Source: Pseudomonas moraviensis
Lineage (GTDB): Bacteria > Pseudomonadota > Gammaproteobacteria > Pseudomonadales > Pseudomonadaceae
NCBI RefSeq assembly: GCF_900105805.1
Contig: NZ_LT629788.1
Location: 1-64,000, forward strand
Length of the DNA stretch: 64,000 nucleotides
Reading direction: 5' to 3'
The notes under the pieces were generated by a model. It saw nothing but the letters and a program-made list of their open reading frames with translations, was not told the DNA's origin and did no database searches. Each line of letters opens with the position of its first letter. Within the stretch, counting starts at the first letter, position 1. Positions 25,156 through 34,868 of the stretch are shown piece by piece. A program made the translations under genes and the position numbers.

Positions 25156-26268
25156 TTGAAAAAGGATATTTCAAGCAGAATGGTCAGCAGTCATCGTTTG
25201 ATTTACCTCGATTCGCTCAGGGCCCTGGCGGCGCTGACAGTCATGGGCTCTCACTATATTGAAAGAACGCCACTACTCAGCTGGGTGGTATTCGATTATT
25301 TTCGGCCGGGGCAGTTCGGCGTCGTGGTTTTTTTTATGGTCAGCGGTTTCGTAATTCCGTTCAGTTTCAAGGATTATCCCGGAAAGAACCGGCGGTTCAT
25401 GATTTCAAGGTTTTTCAGGTTGTACCCTGCCTATTGGCTCTCAGTAATATTGGCCTGCTTTGCTATTGTTTTTTTTATTTCGGGGGAGCTTGAAGAGAGC
25501 AGGGTATTGGCAAACATCACCATGTTTCAGGCAGTGTTAGGGTACGCCAACTTGTTTGGTGTGTATTGGACCTTATTTGTCGAGCTGGTTTTCTATGGTC
25601 TTTGTATTGCGCTGAGTCTAGTCGGAATGCTGGGGTGCGTGAAAACACGCTTCTGGCTGGCAATATCACTCCTGTTGCTTGCGCTGACCGGAGCGGCGGC
25701 ACGACATTATTATTCCGTTTCTGCCCCTGTTGGAATCCTGTCATCGCTTTCATTGATGTTGTTTGGAGGGATATGGCGCAACTATCAAATCGATCGAAAT
25801 CCGTCGGGAAAGAAATACAGCGTGATCTGGATCGCTATGTTTGTTACCACATTTCCGATCATCGCACTGCTGGCTTACGATATCGATCAAGGGCTGCAAG
25901 AAAGTGCCTGGAATTTTACCGGTAGTTATTTTGCTGCGCTGGCGTTCTTTGTGATGGCTACCACGGTGTTGAAACTGGAAAGCCGGGTGCTCGCTTTTCT
26001 AGGGACGATCAGCTATTCAGTCTATCTGATCCATCCGTTCTTCCTGGAGTTGGCTGACTCGAAGGTGCATCTGCAGAACGGTTTCAATGCTCCTGTTTTT
26101 GTTATTTATTGTCTGAGCACGCTTGTCTTCTCATCACTTTGTTATTTCTTGATAGAGAAGCGCTCGATTCGATTGGGCCAGCATATCAATGCAATTCTCG
26201 ATGCGCGATTGACGAACAGCAAAGCGGCCGGCGCAGCGAAGGCATCATCGATCGAAGCGGGAGTCTGA
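25156..26268 (+). CDS. Membrane O-acyltransferase, acyltransferase-3 family (first of tandem pair)
   Basis: 370 residues from a TTG at 25156 with GGAG upstream; an ATG at 25180 is a possible alternative start with worse spacing. Many transmembrane helices (about ten) fit the OafA/acyltransferase-3 family, which transfers acetyl or other acyl groups to sugars on exported polysaccharides. Markers are LDSLRALAALTVMGSHY near the N-terminus (family H in the first helix), RFFRLYPAYWLSV, the LFGVYWTLFVELVFY motif and GTISYSVYLIHPFF near the C-terminus. Composition is more AT-rich than the wsp genes. The stop is five bases before the next paralogue's start. The target glycan is unknown. Confidence 0.87.
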   Translation: MKKDISSRMVSSHRLIYLDSLRALAALTVMGSHYIERTPLLSWVVFDYFRPGQFGVVVFFMVSGFVIPFSFKDYPGKNRRFMISRFFRLYPAYWLSVILACFAIVFFISGELEESRVLANITMFQAVLGYANLFGVYWTLFVELVFYGLCIALSLVGMLGCVKTRFWLAISLLLLALTGAAARHYYSVSAPVGILSSLSLMLFGGIWRNYQIDRNPSGKKYSVIWIAMFVTTFPIIALLAYDIDQGLQESAWNFTGSYFAALAFFVMATTVLKLESRVLAFLGTISYSVYLIHPFFLELADSKVHLQNGFNAPVFVIYCLSTLVFSSLCYFLIEKRSIRLGQHINAILDARLTNSKAAGAAKASSIEAGV

Positions 26269-26273
26269 GATCC

Positions 26274-27362
26274 TTGAAAATCTTACCCTTTGCTAATGAC
26301 GGGGCAGGAAGTCCGGTAGATCGACTGACGCATCTGGATGCCTTGAGAGGCATCGCTGCAATGTTCGTGGTGGTAGCACACTTCATCGAACGAACCCCGC
26401 TCAGGGACTCTTTCTTCTTTGCTCATGTGAACTTGGGGCAGGTAGGGGTGGTGATCTTCTTCGTGATCAGCGGGATGGTCATTCCTTATAGTTTGAAACA
26501 GGGCCGGCATGCGCTGGCGGTTTTCGCCGTTTCCCGGTTTTTCAGACTCTATCCGGCGTATTGGTTCTCCATAGCTCTGGCGGTTGCGAGTTCGGACTGG
26601 TTTTTGTCGACGCCCGTACCGCTCTCCACAGTATTGATCAACATGACGATGCTGCAGGCCGCTGTGCAAACACCGGATCTGTTCGGCGTGTATTGGACTC
26701 TGATCATCGAGATGTTTTTCTACGTGGCTTGCGCGGCGTTATTCAGCGTCGGCCTCCTGGGTAAAGCCTGGGTGCGACTCAGCGCGGCAATCGGGTTGCT
26801 GGCAGTGACGCTGATCTTTGCGATCACCAGGTTCTATCTGGCCAAAAAGATCCCCGTGGCGCTGCCGTTGTGCCTCTCAATCATGTTTTTCGGCAGTCTG
26901 TGGCGGGATGTCAGCCTGGGCCTGGCGCATGGGCAAGCTCACCGATACGTCGCTGTCTGGTTGGCATTATTCGCGTGTTTGCTTCCGATTATCTGCCTGC
27001 TGGCTTACAGCGCCGATCAGGGCTACAAGGAAAATCCGCTGGTTTATATGACCAGTTATCTGATCGGTATGGCCATTGCCCTTGTGGTGACGTTGTTCCT
27101 GCGCAAAAGCATCAACAGCCTGACGTTCCTGGGCACGATCAGTTATTCGATGTATCTGATACACCCGTTCTTTCTGGAGTGGGCGGCGTATGCGACAGAC
27201 CTGCAGGCACAATTCGATGTTGTGGTTTTTCTGAGCTACTTGCTGGCGACGCTGGTAATGGCCAGTGTCGTTTATGCATTGCTGGAAAAACCAGGTATTG
27301 GCTTGGCCAAGGCGATCAATTCGAAATTGCAGCGCGGCGCCAGCAAAAGAGCGCAGGCCTGA
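26274..27362 (+). CDS. Membrane O-acyltransferase, acyltransferase-3 family (second of tandem pair)
   Basis: 362 residues from a TTG at 26274; the frame is open further upstream inside the previous gene, but that part is not coding. It is clearly a paralogue of the preceding protein, with the same motif order: LDALRGIAAMFVVVAHFIER, RFFRLYPAYWFSI, DLFGVYWTLIIEMFFY, the LLAYSADQGYKENP loop and GTISYSMYLIHPFF. About ten membrane helices are expected, with the active site at the membrane face. The five-base gap and matching starts imply one transcript. Two adjacent paralogues may modify different positions or use different acyl donors. It ends 77 bases before wspA. Confidence 0.87.
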   Translation: MKILPFANDGAGSPVDRLTHLDALRGIAAMFVVVAHFIERTPLRDSFFFAHVNLGQVGVVIFFVISGMVIPYSLKQGRHALAVFAVSRFFRLYPAYWFSIALAVASSDWFLSTPVPLSTVLINMTMLQAAVQTPDLFGVYWTLIIEMFFYVACAALFSVGLLGKAWVRLSAAIGLLAVTLIFAITRFYLAKKIPVALPLCLSIMFFGSLWRDVSLGLAHGQAHRYVAVWLALFACLLPIICLLAYSADQGYKENPLVYMTSYLIGMAIALVVTLFLRKSINSLTFLGTISYSMYLIHPFFLEWAAYATDLQAQFDVVVFLSYLLATLVMASVVYALLEKPGIGLAKAINSKLQRGASKRAQA

Positions 27363-27439
27363 GGATCGAGAGCGTCTTATAAATGAAACACCGCCCTCGG
27401 CTATACTCCCCGCATTTCGATCAGGCACGAGGATTCACT

Positions 27440-29062
27440 GTGAAGAACTGGACGTTGCGCCAACGCATCTTGGCGAGCTTTGCGGTGATTATCGCCATCA
27501 TGCTGTTGATGGTGGTGCTGTCCTACTCGCGGTTGCTGAAAATCGAGGCCAGTGAAAACAGCGTGCGCGACGATGCCATCCCCGGCGTCTACTACAGCTC
27601 GATGATTCGCGGCGCGTGGGTCGACAGTTATTTGCAGACCCAAGAGCTGCTCGGCCTCAAGGAAGGCCAGGGCATTTCCAGCGAAGATGCGGCGGACTAC
27701 AAGGCATTCGAGGCGCGTCTGCAAGAGCAGATGGCCAACTATCGTAAAACCATGGCTACCGACGAAGACCGTTCCGAGTTCGCCCTGTTCGAGAAATATC
27801 ACGATACCTACATCGAGATTCAAAACGCTGTACTGGACCTGCGCAGTCGTAATCTTGAAGCGGATGCGGTCAAGTTATTCAACGAAAAACTGACTCCGGC
27901 CTGGTACACCGGGCGCATGAAACTCAACGACATCATTGGCGAAAACAAAGTCGTCGCTGATACCGCCATGGCCAACATCGACGACGCGGTGGCGACGGCC
28001 AAAGTCAGCATGGTCATTTCCCTGCTGGTCGCGGTGCTGGCCGCCGGCCTCTGTGGGCTGCTGTTGATGCGCGCAATCATGGCGCCGATGAACAGGATCG
28101 TGACCATCCTCGACATCATGCGCACCGGCGACCTGAGCTCGCGCCTGAACCTCGATCGCAAGGACGAGTTCGGCGCGGTCGAAACCGGCTTCAACGACAT
28201 GATGACCGAGCTGACGTCGCTGGTCTCCCAGGCGCAGCGCTCTTCGGTGCAGGTGACCACCTCGGTAACCGAGATCGCCGCCACCTCCAAGCAGCAACAG
28301 GCGACCGCTACCGAAACCGCAGCGACCACCACCGAAATCGGCGCGACCTCTCGCGAGATCGCCGCGACCTCGCGGGATCTGGTGCGCACCATGACCGAAG
28401 TGTCCACAGCTGCCGATCAGGCCTCGGTGCTCGCCGGTTCCGGCCAGCAAGGCCTGGCGCGCATGGAAGACACCATGCACTCGGTAATGGGCGCGGCCGA
28501 TCTGGTCAACGCCAAACTGGCGATCCTCAACGAGAAGGCCGGCAACATCAATCAGGTGGTGGTGACCATCGTCAAAGTGGCCGATCAGACCAACCTGCTG
28601 TCGCTCAATGCGGCGATCGAAGCCGAGAAGGCGGGCGAGTACGGCCGCGGTTTCGCCGTGGTCGCTACCGAAGTCCGGCGTCTGGCGGATCAGACCGCCG
28701 TGGCCACTTATGACATCGAGCAAATGGTCCGCGAGATCCAGTCGGCGGTGTCGGCCGGGGTGATGGGCATGGACAAGTTTTCCGAAGAAGTGCGCCGTGG
28801 CATGTCCGAAGTGCAGCAGGTCGGCGAGCAGCTGTCGCAGATCATCCATCAGGTGCAGGCGCTGGCCCCGCGAGTGTTGATGGTCAATGAGGGCATGCAG
28901 GCCCAGGCGACCGGCGCCGAACAAATCAACCACGCGCTGGTGCAGTTGGGCGATGCCAGCAGCCAGACCGTCGAATCGCTGCGTCAGGCCAGTTTCGCCA
29001 TCGACGAACTGAGCCAGGTGGCCGTCGGCCTGCGCAGCGGCGTTTCGCGATTCAAAGTCTGA
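27440..29062 (+). CDS. wspA: WspA, methyl-accepting surface-sensing receptor
   Basis: 540 residues from a GTG at 27440, with GAGGA six bases before; this matches the known WspA length better than the ATG at 27383. It has an N-terminal membrane helix (QRILASFAVIIAIMLLMVVL), a periplasmic four-helix-bundle-like region, a second helix (VSMVISLLVAVLAAGLCGLLLM), a HAMP domain and a cytoplasmic signalling hairpin with the tip region EAEKAGEYGRGFAVVATEVRRLADQT. In Pseudomonas, WspA responds to surface contact and drives WspE autophosphorylation. It is the first gene of the complete wsp operon; its stop overlaps the wspB start. Confidence 0.95.
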   Translation: MKNWTLRQRILASFAVIIAIMLLMVVLSYSRLLKIEASENSVRDDAIPGVYYSSMIRGAWVDSYLQTQELLGLKEGQGISSEDAADYKAFEARLQEQMANYRKTMATDEDRSEFALFEKYHDTYIEIQNAVLDLRSRNLEADAVKLFNEKLTPAWYTGRMKLNDIIGENKVVADTAMANIDDAVATAKVSMVISLLVAVLAAGLCGLLLMRAIMAPMNRIVTILDIMRTGDLSSRLNLDRKDEFGAVETGFNDMMTELTSLVSQAQRSSVQVTTSVTEIAATSKQQQATATETAATTTEIGATSREIAATSRDLVRTMTEVSTAADQASVLAGSGQQGLARMEDTMHSVMGAADLVNAKLAILNEKAGNINQVVVTIVKVADQTNLLSLNAAIEAEKAGEYGRGFAVVATEVRRLADQTAVATYDIEQMVREIQSAVSAGVMGMDKFSEEVRRGMSEVQQVGEQLSQIIHQVQALAPRVLMVNEGMQAQATGAEQINHALVQLGDASSQTVESLRQASFAIDELSQVAVGLRSGVSRFKV

Positions 29063-29598
29063 TGAGCGAAATCATCGCCAAGCGTGGCGCCGCGCCAGTG
29101 GCGAAACCGGCGCTGTTCCTGCTGTTTCGCATCGGCAGCGAACGCTATGCCCTGCGCGCCACCGAAGTGGCCGAAGTGCTGCCGCGCCTGCCGTTGAAAC
29201 CGATTGCCCGCGCGCCGCATTGGGTGGCCGGGGTGGTCGCCTATCGCGGCGCGGTGGTGCCGGTGATCGATCTCAGCGCGCTGACATTTGGCCAGCCCGC
29301 CGAGGCGCGCACCAGCACGCGGCTGGTGCTGGTCAATTATCAGCCGGATGACTCGCAGCCCGCGCAATGGCTTGGGCTGATTCTCGAACAGGCCACCGAC
29401 ACACTGCGCTGTCATCCGCAAGATTTTCAGCCCTACGGCCTCGACAACCGCGAGGCGCCGTACCTCGGCCCGGTGCGCGAAGATGCGCAGGGATTGCTGC
29501 AATGGGTGCGGGTCAATGACTTGCTCGATGACGCCGTGCGCAGTTTGCTGTTCCCCGATCCGCCGCGCGATCCGGCGCAGCTTGAGGCGCTGCCATGA
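29062..29598 (+). CDS. wspB: WspB, CheW-like coupling protein
   Basis: 178 residues forming one CheW domain: LFLLFRIGSERYALRATEVAEVLPRLPLKPIARAPHWVAGVVAYRG is the typical opening, followed by PVIDLSALTFG. It links WspA receptors to the WspE kinase in the cytoplasm. The ATG overlaps the wspA TGA (29060-29062 and 29062-29064), and its stop overlaps the wspC start by four bases, so translation is coupled along the operon. WspB and WspD are the two CheW homologues of this pathway. Confidence 0.94.
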   Translation: MSEIIAKRGAAPVAKPALFLLFRIGSERYALRATEVAEVLPRLPLKPIARAPHWVAGVVAYRGAVVPVIDLSALTFGQPAEARTSTRLVLVNYQPDDSQPAQWLGLILEQATDTLRCHPQDFQPYGLDNREAPYLGPVREDAQGLLQWVRVNDLLDDAVRSLLFPDPPRDPAQLEALP

Positions 29599-30863
29599 GT
29601 GGTGATCAGCGCTTTTTTGATTTCCTCAAGGAACGCATCGGCCTCGATGTCGCCTCGGTGGGCGCGGCGATCATCGAACGTGCCGTACGCCAGCGCACCA
29701 CACTTTCCCAGGCCGCCCACGCCGACGAATATTGGCAATTGTTGCAAGGCTCGCGGGATGAACAGCAGGCGCTGATCGAAGCGGTGATCGTCCCGGAGAC
29801 GTGGTTTTTCCGCTACCCGGAATCCTTCGCCACGTTAGGCAAACTGGCGCGAGCTCGGCTTAAAGAACTCAACAACATGCGCGCGTTGCGCATCCTCAGC
29901 CTGCCGTGCTCCACGGGCGAAGAACCCTATTCGATTGCGATGGCCTTGCTTGATGCCGGATTGCAGCCGCATCAATTCAAGGTCGATGGCATGGACATCA
30001 GTCCGCTCTCGGTGGAAAAGGCGCGGCGTGCGTTGTATGGCAAGAATTCGTTTCGCGGTCAGGATCTGGAATACCGCGAACGACATTTTTTTGCCGAGCA
30101 GGACGGCCACCGGGTCAACGAATACGTTCGCGAACAAGTGCGCTGGCAAGTCGGCAATGTGCTCGATCCGACGCTGTTGGCGAACGAGCCTGCCTTCGAT
30201 TTCGTGTTCTGCCGCAATTTGCTGATCTACTTCGACCAACCGACCCAGAAGCAGGTGTTCGAAGTGCTCAAGCGCCTGACCCATGTCGACGGCGTGCTGT
30301 TTATCGGCCCGGCGGAGGGCAGTCTGCTCGGGCGCTTGGGCATGCGCTCGATCGGTATCGCGCAGTCGTTCGCTTTCAGCCGTCACAGTGAGCCGCACCC
30401 CGAACCGCTGCCGACGCCTCAACCGCTCGCCGTGCCGGTCAGCCAACCACTGCGCAGCACCCCGCCGGCACCAGTGCGCAGCCGTCCGTTTGCCGCCGTG
30501 ACCGCTTTGCCAGTGACGAAAAAAACCGCCGACCCGGACGCCGCGACATTGCTGGCGCAGATTGCTGCACTGGCCAACGAAGGCAAAAGCGCCGAGGCCC
30601 GTGCCGCGTGCGAACAGTATCTGCGCAGTCATGAACCGGTGGCGCAGGTGTTCTACTGGCTCGGCCTGCTCAGCGATGTCGCCGGGCTGAGCCTCGAAGC
30701 CCAGGGTTATTACCGCAAGGCTTTGTATCTCGAACCGCAACACCCCGAAGCACTGATGCACCTGGCCGCGTTGCTCCAGGCCCAGGGCGACTCGGTGGGT
30801 GCCCGACGATTGCAGGAGCGCGCCGCCCGCAGCGGGCGCACCGCCGACAGTGAGCGTAAATGA
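29595..30863 (+). CDS. wspC: WspC, CheR-like methyltransferase with TPR tail
   Basis: 422 residues. The N-terminal ~270 residues are a CheR domain that uses S-adenosylmethionine to methylate WspA glutamates: VPETWFFRYPESF, LSLPCSTGEEPYSIAMALLD (SAM-binding), and FDFVFCRNLLIYFD are all present. After a Pro-rich linker comes a TPR-like segment (~320-410) with YLRSHEPVAQVFYWLGLLSD and AQGYYRKALYLEPQHPEALMHLAALL. This layout is characteristic of WspC. The gene overlaps both neighbours by four bases. Methylation by WspC and demethylation by WspF set receptor output. Confidence 0.95.
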   Translation: MSGDQRFFDFLKERIGLDVASVGAAIIERAVRQRTTLSQAAHADEYWQLLQGSRDEQQALIEAVIVPETWFFRYPESFATLGKLARARLKELNNMRALRILSLPCSTGEEPYSIAMALLDAGLQPHQFKVDGMDISPLSVEKARRALYGKNSFRGQDLEYRERHFFAEQDGHRVNEYVREQVRWQVGNVLDPTLLANEPAFDFVFCRNLLIYFDQPTQKQVFEVLKRLTHVDGVLFIGPAEGSLLGRLGMRSIGIAQSFAFSRHSEPHPEPLPTPQPLAVPVSQPLRSTPPAPVRSRPFAAVTALPVTKKTADPDAATLLAQIAALANEGKSAEARAACEQYLRSHEPVAQVFYWLGLLSDVAGLSLEAQGYYRKALYLEPQHPEALMHLAALLQAQGDSVGARRLQERAARSGRTADSERK

Positions 30864-31546
30864 TGAGCGCGTCCGACACCTTGAACGTTACCCACGAAGA
30901 CGCCCGCGCCATCGACGATTGCTGGAACCGCATCGGCATTCATGGCGACAAGTCCTGCCCGTTGCTGGAAGAGCACATCCATTGCCGCAACTGCTCGGTG
31001 TATTCCGCCGCCGCCACGCGCCTGCTCGACCGCTATTCGTTGCAGCAGGACCAGCGCGACGCGGTGGTCAGCAAAGTCGAAACCGACGTCAAGACCCGCT
31101 CTTTGCTGATGTTCCGTCTCGGCGAGGAATGGCTTGGACTGGCGACGCGCAGCCTCGTTGAAGTCGCGCCGCTGCAGGCGATTCATTCGCTGCCGCACCA
31201 GCGCTCGCGCGCCCTGCTCGGCGTGGCCAACGTGCGTGGCGCACTGGTCGCGTGCCTGTCGCTTGTGGAATTGCTTGACCTTGACGGCAGCGTTGCGCCG
31301 GTCGGCGGCGGACGAGTCATGCCGCGCATGCTGATCATCGCCGCACACGGCGGGCCAGTGGTGGTGCCAGTGGATGAGGTGGACGGCATCCATGCCATCG
31401 ACGAACGTATCCTTGATGCCGCGTCGCAGTCCGGTGCGCAGACCAGTGCCAGGTACACCCGTGGCGTTCTGCAATATCGCGGTCGCAGCCTGCGCTGGCT
31501 GGACGAAGAACAGCTGTTGTCTGCCGTGACCCGGAGCCTGACATGA
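30860..31546 (+). CDS. wspD: WspD, second CheW-like coupling protein
   Basis: 228 residues. An N-terminal extension of about 70 residues holds four cysteines (KSCPLLEEHIHCRNC and others), possibly a metal site, ahead of a CheW domain (LLMFRLGEEWLGLATRSLVEVAPLQAIHSLPH; GVANVRGALVACLSL). Two consecutive ATGs (30860, 30863) are possible starts; the first overlaps the wspC stop. WspD couples WspA to WspE together with WspB. The stop overlaps the wspE start. Confidence 0.93.
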   Translation: MMSASDTLNVTHEDARAIDDCWNRIGIHGDKSCPLLEEHIHCRNCSVYSAAATRLLDRYSLQQDQRDAVVSKVETDVKTRSLLMFRLGEEWLGLATRSLVEVAPLQAIHSLPHQRSRALLGVANVRGALVACLSLVELLDLDGSVAPVGGGRVMPRMLIIAAHGGPVVVPVDEVDGIHAIDERILDAASQSGAQTSARYTRGVLQYRGRSLRWLDEEQLLSAVTRSLT

Positions 31547-33813
31547 CCCCCGAGCAAATGCGCGACGCCTCTCTGCTCGAACTGTTCAGCCTCGAAGCCG
31601 AGGCCCAGACCCAAGTGCTCAGCGCCGGACTGCTCGCGCTGGAGCGCAATCCGACCCAGGCCGATCAACTGGAGTCGTGCATGCGCGCGGCGCACTCGCT
31701 CAAAGGCGCGGCGCGCATCGTCGGCATCGACAGCGGCGTCAGCGTCGCCCACGTCATGGAGGATTGCCTGGTCAGCGCGCAGGAAGGCCGTTTGTTACTG
31801 CGCCCCGAGCACATCGACGCGCTGCTACAGGGCACCGACCTGCTGATGCGCATCGCCACCCCGGCCAACGCGCCGCAATCGACTGACATTGAAGCCTACG
31901 TGGTGTTGATGGGGCGTTTGCTCGATCCGTCGGCAGCAGCCGCTGTAGTTGCTTCGCCGCCGATGGCCGATTTGCAGATCGAGCCAGCGCCAATGGTGTC
32001 GGCGCCGATTATTGACGAGCTCGCCGAGCCGACACCGCGCAAAAACAAACGCACCACCGAAGGCGGCGAGCGCGTTTTGCGCGTCACCGCCGAGCGCCTG
32101 AACAGCCTGCTCGATTTGTCGAGCAAATCGCTGGTGGAAACCCAGCGGCTGAAACCGCATCTGGCGACCATGCAGCGTCTCAAGCGCATGCAGAACAACG
32201 GCCTGCGCGCGCTGGAAAATCTCAACGTTCACCTGAAGGAGCACGCGCTGAGTCTGGAAGCGCTCGAATCGCTGGAAGATGCGCGACGCCTGCTCGCCGA
32301 GTCGCAGCAACTGCTCAGCGAGAAAAACGCCGAACTCGACGAGTTCGCCTGGCAAGCCAGCCAGCGTGCACAAGTGCTCTACGACACCGCGCTGGCCTGC
32401 CGCATGCGCCCCTTCGCCGACGTGCTGAGCGGGCAGGCACGCATGGTTCGCGACCTCGGTCGCAGCCTCGGCAAACAAGTGCGCCTGGAGATCGAAGGCG
32501 AGAAAACCCAGGTCGATCGCGACGTGCTGGAAAAGCTCGAAGCGCCGCTCACGCATCTGCTGCGCAACGCCGTCGATCACGGCATCGAAACCCCGGAACA
32601 ACGCCTGCTCAAGGGCAAGCCCGAAGAAGGCCTGATCCGTCTGCGCGCCTCCCATCAGGCCGGTTTGCTGGTGCTGGAATTGAGCGATGATGGCAATGGT
32701 GTCGATCTGGAGAAAGTCCGCCGCAGCATCATCGAACGGCAGTTATCCCCAGCCGAAACTGCAGCGCAACTGAGCGAAGAAGAACTGCTGACCTTCCTGT
32801 TTCTGCCCGGTTTCAGCCTGCGCGACAAGGTCACCGAAGTGTCCGGCCGTGGCGTCGGTCTGGACGCTGTTCAGCACATGGTTCGCCAATTGCGCGGGGC
32901 CGTGGTGCTGGAACAGACGACGGGCGAGGGCAGTCGTTTCCACCTGGAGGTGCCGCTGACGCTGTCGGTGGTGCGCAGCCTTGTGGTCGAGGTCGGCGAA
33001 GAGGCCTATGCGTTCCCGCTGGCGCACATCGAACGCATGTGCGACCTGGCCCCCGAAGACATCGTGCAGGTCGAAGGCCGTCAGCACTTCTGGCACGAGG
33101 GCCGCCATGTCGGCCTGGTGGCGGCGAGTCAGTTGCTCAATCGCCCGGCCAGCCAGAACGCCGGCGCTACCCTCAAAGTCGTGGTGATCCGCGAGCGCGA
33201 GGCAATCTACGGCGTGGCGGTCGAGCGTTTCGTCGGTGAGCGCACGCTGGTGGTGCTGCCGCTGGATGAGCGCCTGGGCAAGGTTCAGGACATCTCCGCC
33301 GGGGCCTTGCTCGATGATGGTTCGGTGGTGCTGATCGTCGATGTCGAAGACATGCTGCGGTCGGTGGACAAACTGCTCAATACCGGGCGCCTGGAACGCA
33401 TCGCTCGCCACGGCAACCAGGCTGCCGAAGCGGCGCGCAAACGGGTGCTGGTGGTCGATGATTCGCTGACTGTGCGCGAGCTGCAACGCAAACTGCTGCT
33501 CAATCGCGGCTACGACGTCGCGGTGGCGGTGGACGGCATGGACGGCTGGAACGCGCTGCGTTCGGAGAACTTCGATCTGCTGATCACCGACATCGACATG
33601 CCGCGCATGGACGGCATCGAGCTGGTCACCCTGTTGCGCCGCGACAACCGTCTGCAATCGCTGCCGGTGATGGTCGTGTCGTACAAGGATCGCGAAGAAG
33701 ACCGCCGCCGTGGACTGGACGCCGGCGCCGACTATTATCTAGCCAAAGCCAGTTTTCATGACGACGCCCTGCTCGATGCAGTGGTCGAGCTCATTGGAGG
33801 AGCGCGGGCATGA
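31543..33813 (+). CDS. wspE: WspE, CheA-type hybrid histidine kinase with receiver domain
   Basis: 756 residues. The order of domains is: Hpt (~1-110) with phospho-histidine in RAAHSLKGAARIVG; dimerisation region; HATPase with LLRNAVDHGIETPEQR, SDDGNGVDLEKV and SGRGVGLDAVQHM; CheW-like domain (~470-610); and a C-terminal receiver (~630-750) with VLVVDDSLTVRELQRKLL and phospho-acceptor Asp in DLLITDIDMPRMDG. WspE autophosphorylates on signal from WspA and phosphorylates WspR (output) and WspF (feedback). It overlaps both neighbours by four bases. Confidence 0.96.
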   Translation: MTPEQMRDASLLELFSLEAEAQTQVLSAGLLALERNPTQADQLESCMRAAHSLKGAARIVGIDSGVSVAHVMEDCLVSAQEGRLLLRPEHIDALLQGTDLLMRIATPANAPQSTDIEAYVVLMGRLLDPSAAAAVVASPPMADLQIEPAPMVSAPIIDELAEPTPRKNKRTTEGGERVLRVTAERLNSLLDLSSKSLVETQRLKPHLATMQRLKRMQNNGLRALENLNVHLKEHALSLEALESLEDARRLLAESQQLLSEKNAELDEFAWQASQRAQVLYDTALACRMRPFADVLSGQARMVRDLGRSLGKQVRLEIEGEKTQVDRDVLEKLEAPLTHLLRNAVDHGIETPEQRLLKGKPEEGLIRLRASHQAGLLVLELSDDGNGVDLEKVRRSIIERQLSPAETAAQLSEEELLTFLFLPGFSLRDKVTEVSGRGVGLDAVQHMVRQLRGAVVLEQTTGEGSRFHLEVPLTLSVVRSLVVEVGEEAYAFPLAHIERMCDLAPEDIVQVEGRQHFWHEGRHVGLVAASQLLNRPASQNAGATLKVVVIREREAIYGVAVERFVGERTLVVLPLDERLGKVQDISAGALLDDGSVVLIVDVEDMLRSVDKLLNTGRLERIARHGNQAAEAARKRVLVVDDSLTVRELQRKLLLNRGYDVAVAVDGMDGWNALRSENFDLLITDIDMPRMDGIELVTLLRRDNRLQSLPVMVVSYKDREEDRRRGLDAGADYYLAKASFHDDALLDAVVELIGGARA

Positions 33814-34820
33814 GGATCGCAATCGTCAACGACATGCCCCTGGCGGTGGAGGCCTTGCGCCGAGCACTGGCCTTCGAGCCGGCGCATCAGGTGATCTGGG
33901 TCGCCAGCAACGGTGCCGAGGCGGTGCAACGCTGCGCCGAATACACCCCCGACCTGATTCTGATGGACCTGATCATGCCGATCATGGACGGCGTCGAAGC
34001 CACGCGGCGGATCATGGCCGAGACCCCGTGCGCGATTGTCATCGTCACCGTCGACCGCCAGCAGAACGTGCACCGCGTGTTCGAGGCCATGGGCCACGGC
34101 GCGCTGGACGTGGTCGACACTCCGGCGATCGGCGCCGGCAATGCCCAGGAAGCGGCGGCACCGTTGCTGCGCAAGATCCTCAACATCGGCTGGCTGATCG
34201 GCGACAAGGCGCCACGTTCGCGCCCGGCGCCGAGTTCGCCGCGCAGTTCGCCGTCACGCCAGCGGCTGGTGGCGATCGGTTCTTCTGCGGGTGGGCCGGC
34301 GGCGCTGGAGGTTTTGCTCAAAGGCCTGCCGAAGGATTTTTCCGCGGCGATCGTACTGGTGCAGCATGTCGATCAGGTGTTTGCCGCCGGCATGGCCGAA
34401 TGGCTGGCCAGCGCCAGCGGTCTCGATGTGCGTCTGGCCCGTGAAGGCGAGCCGCCGCAAAGTGGCGCGGTGTTGCTGGCCGGGACCAATCACCATATTC
34501 GCTTGTTGAAAAACGGCACGCTGGCCTACACCGCCGAACCCGTCAACGAGATCTATCGCCCTTCGATCGACGTGTTTTTCGAGAGCGTGGCCAGTTACTG
34601 GAACGGTGACGCGATCGGGGTTTTATTGACCGGGATGGGGCGCGATGGTGCGCAAGGGCTTAAGCTCATGCGCCAGCAGGGTTATTTGACCATCGCTCAG
34701 GATCAGCACAGCAGTGCGGTGTACGGCATGCCCAAGGCTGCCGCGGCGATCGATGCCGCGGTGGAAATTCGCCCGCTGGAAAAGATAGCGCCACGATTGC
34801 TGGAGATTTTCCCCAAATGA
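33810..34820 (+). CDS. wspF: WspF, CheB-like methylesterase, negative regulator of WspR signalling
   Basis: 336 residues: a receiver domain (~1-130; IVNDMPLAVEALRRAL, Asp in DLILMDLIMPIMDG) and a methylesterase domain (~150-336). The catalytic Ser-His-Asp triad fits GSSAGGPAAL, LVQHVDQVFAAGMA and LLTGMGRDGAQGL. It removes methyl groups from WspA and damps the pathway. In P. fluorescens SBW25 and P. aeruginosa, loss-of-function mutations in wspF raise c-di-GMP and give wrinkly or rugose colonies; the copy here looks intact. A 48-base gap separates it from wspR. Confidence 0.96.
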   Translation: MRIAIVNDMPLAVEALRRALAFEPAHQVIWVASNGAEAVQRCAEYTPDLILMDLIMPIMDGVEATRRIMAETPCAIVIVTVDRQQNVHRVFEAMGHGALDVVDTPAIGAGNAQEAAAPLLRKILNIGWLIGDKAPRSRPAPSSPRSSPSRQRLVAIGSSAGGPAALEVLLKGLPKDFSAAIVLVQHVDQVFAAGMAEWLASASGLDVRLAREGEPPQSGAVLLAGTNHHIRLLKNGTLAYTAEPVNEIYRPSIDVFFESVASYWNGDAIGVLLTGMGRDGAQGLKLMRQQGYLTIAQDQHSSAVYGMPKAAAAIDAAVEIRPLEKIAPRLLEIFPK

Positions 34821-34868
34821 ACAGGTTGATCGGCAATCCAGGCCCCCGCAGTACTCAGGTGACCGCTC

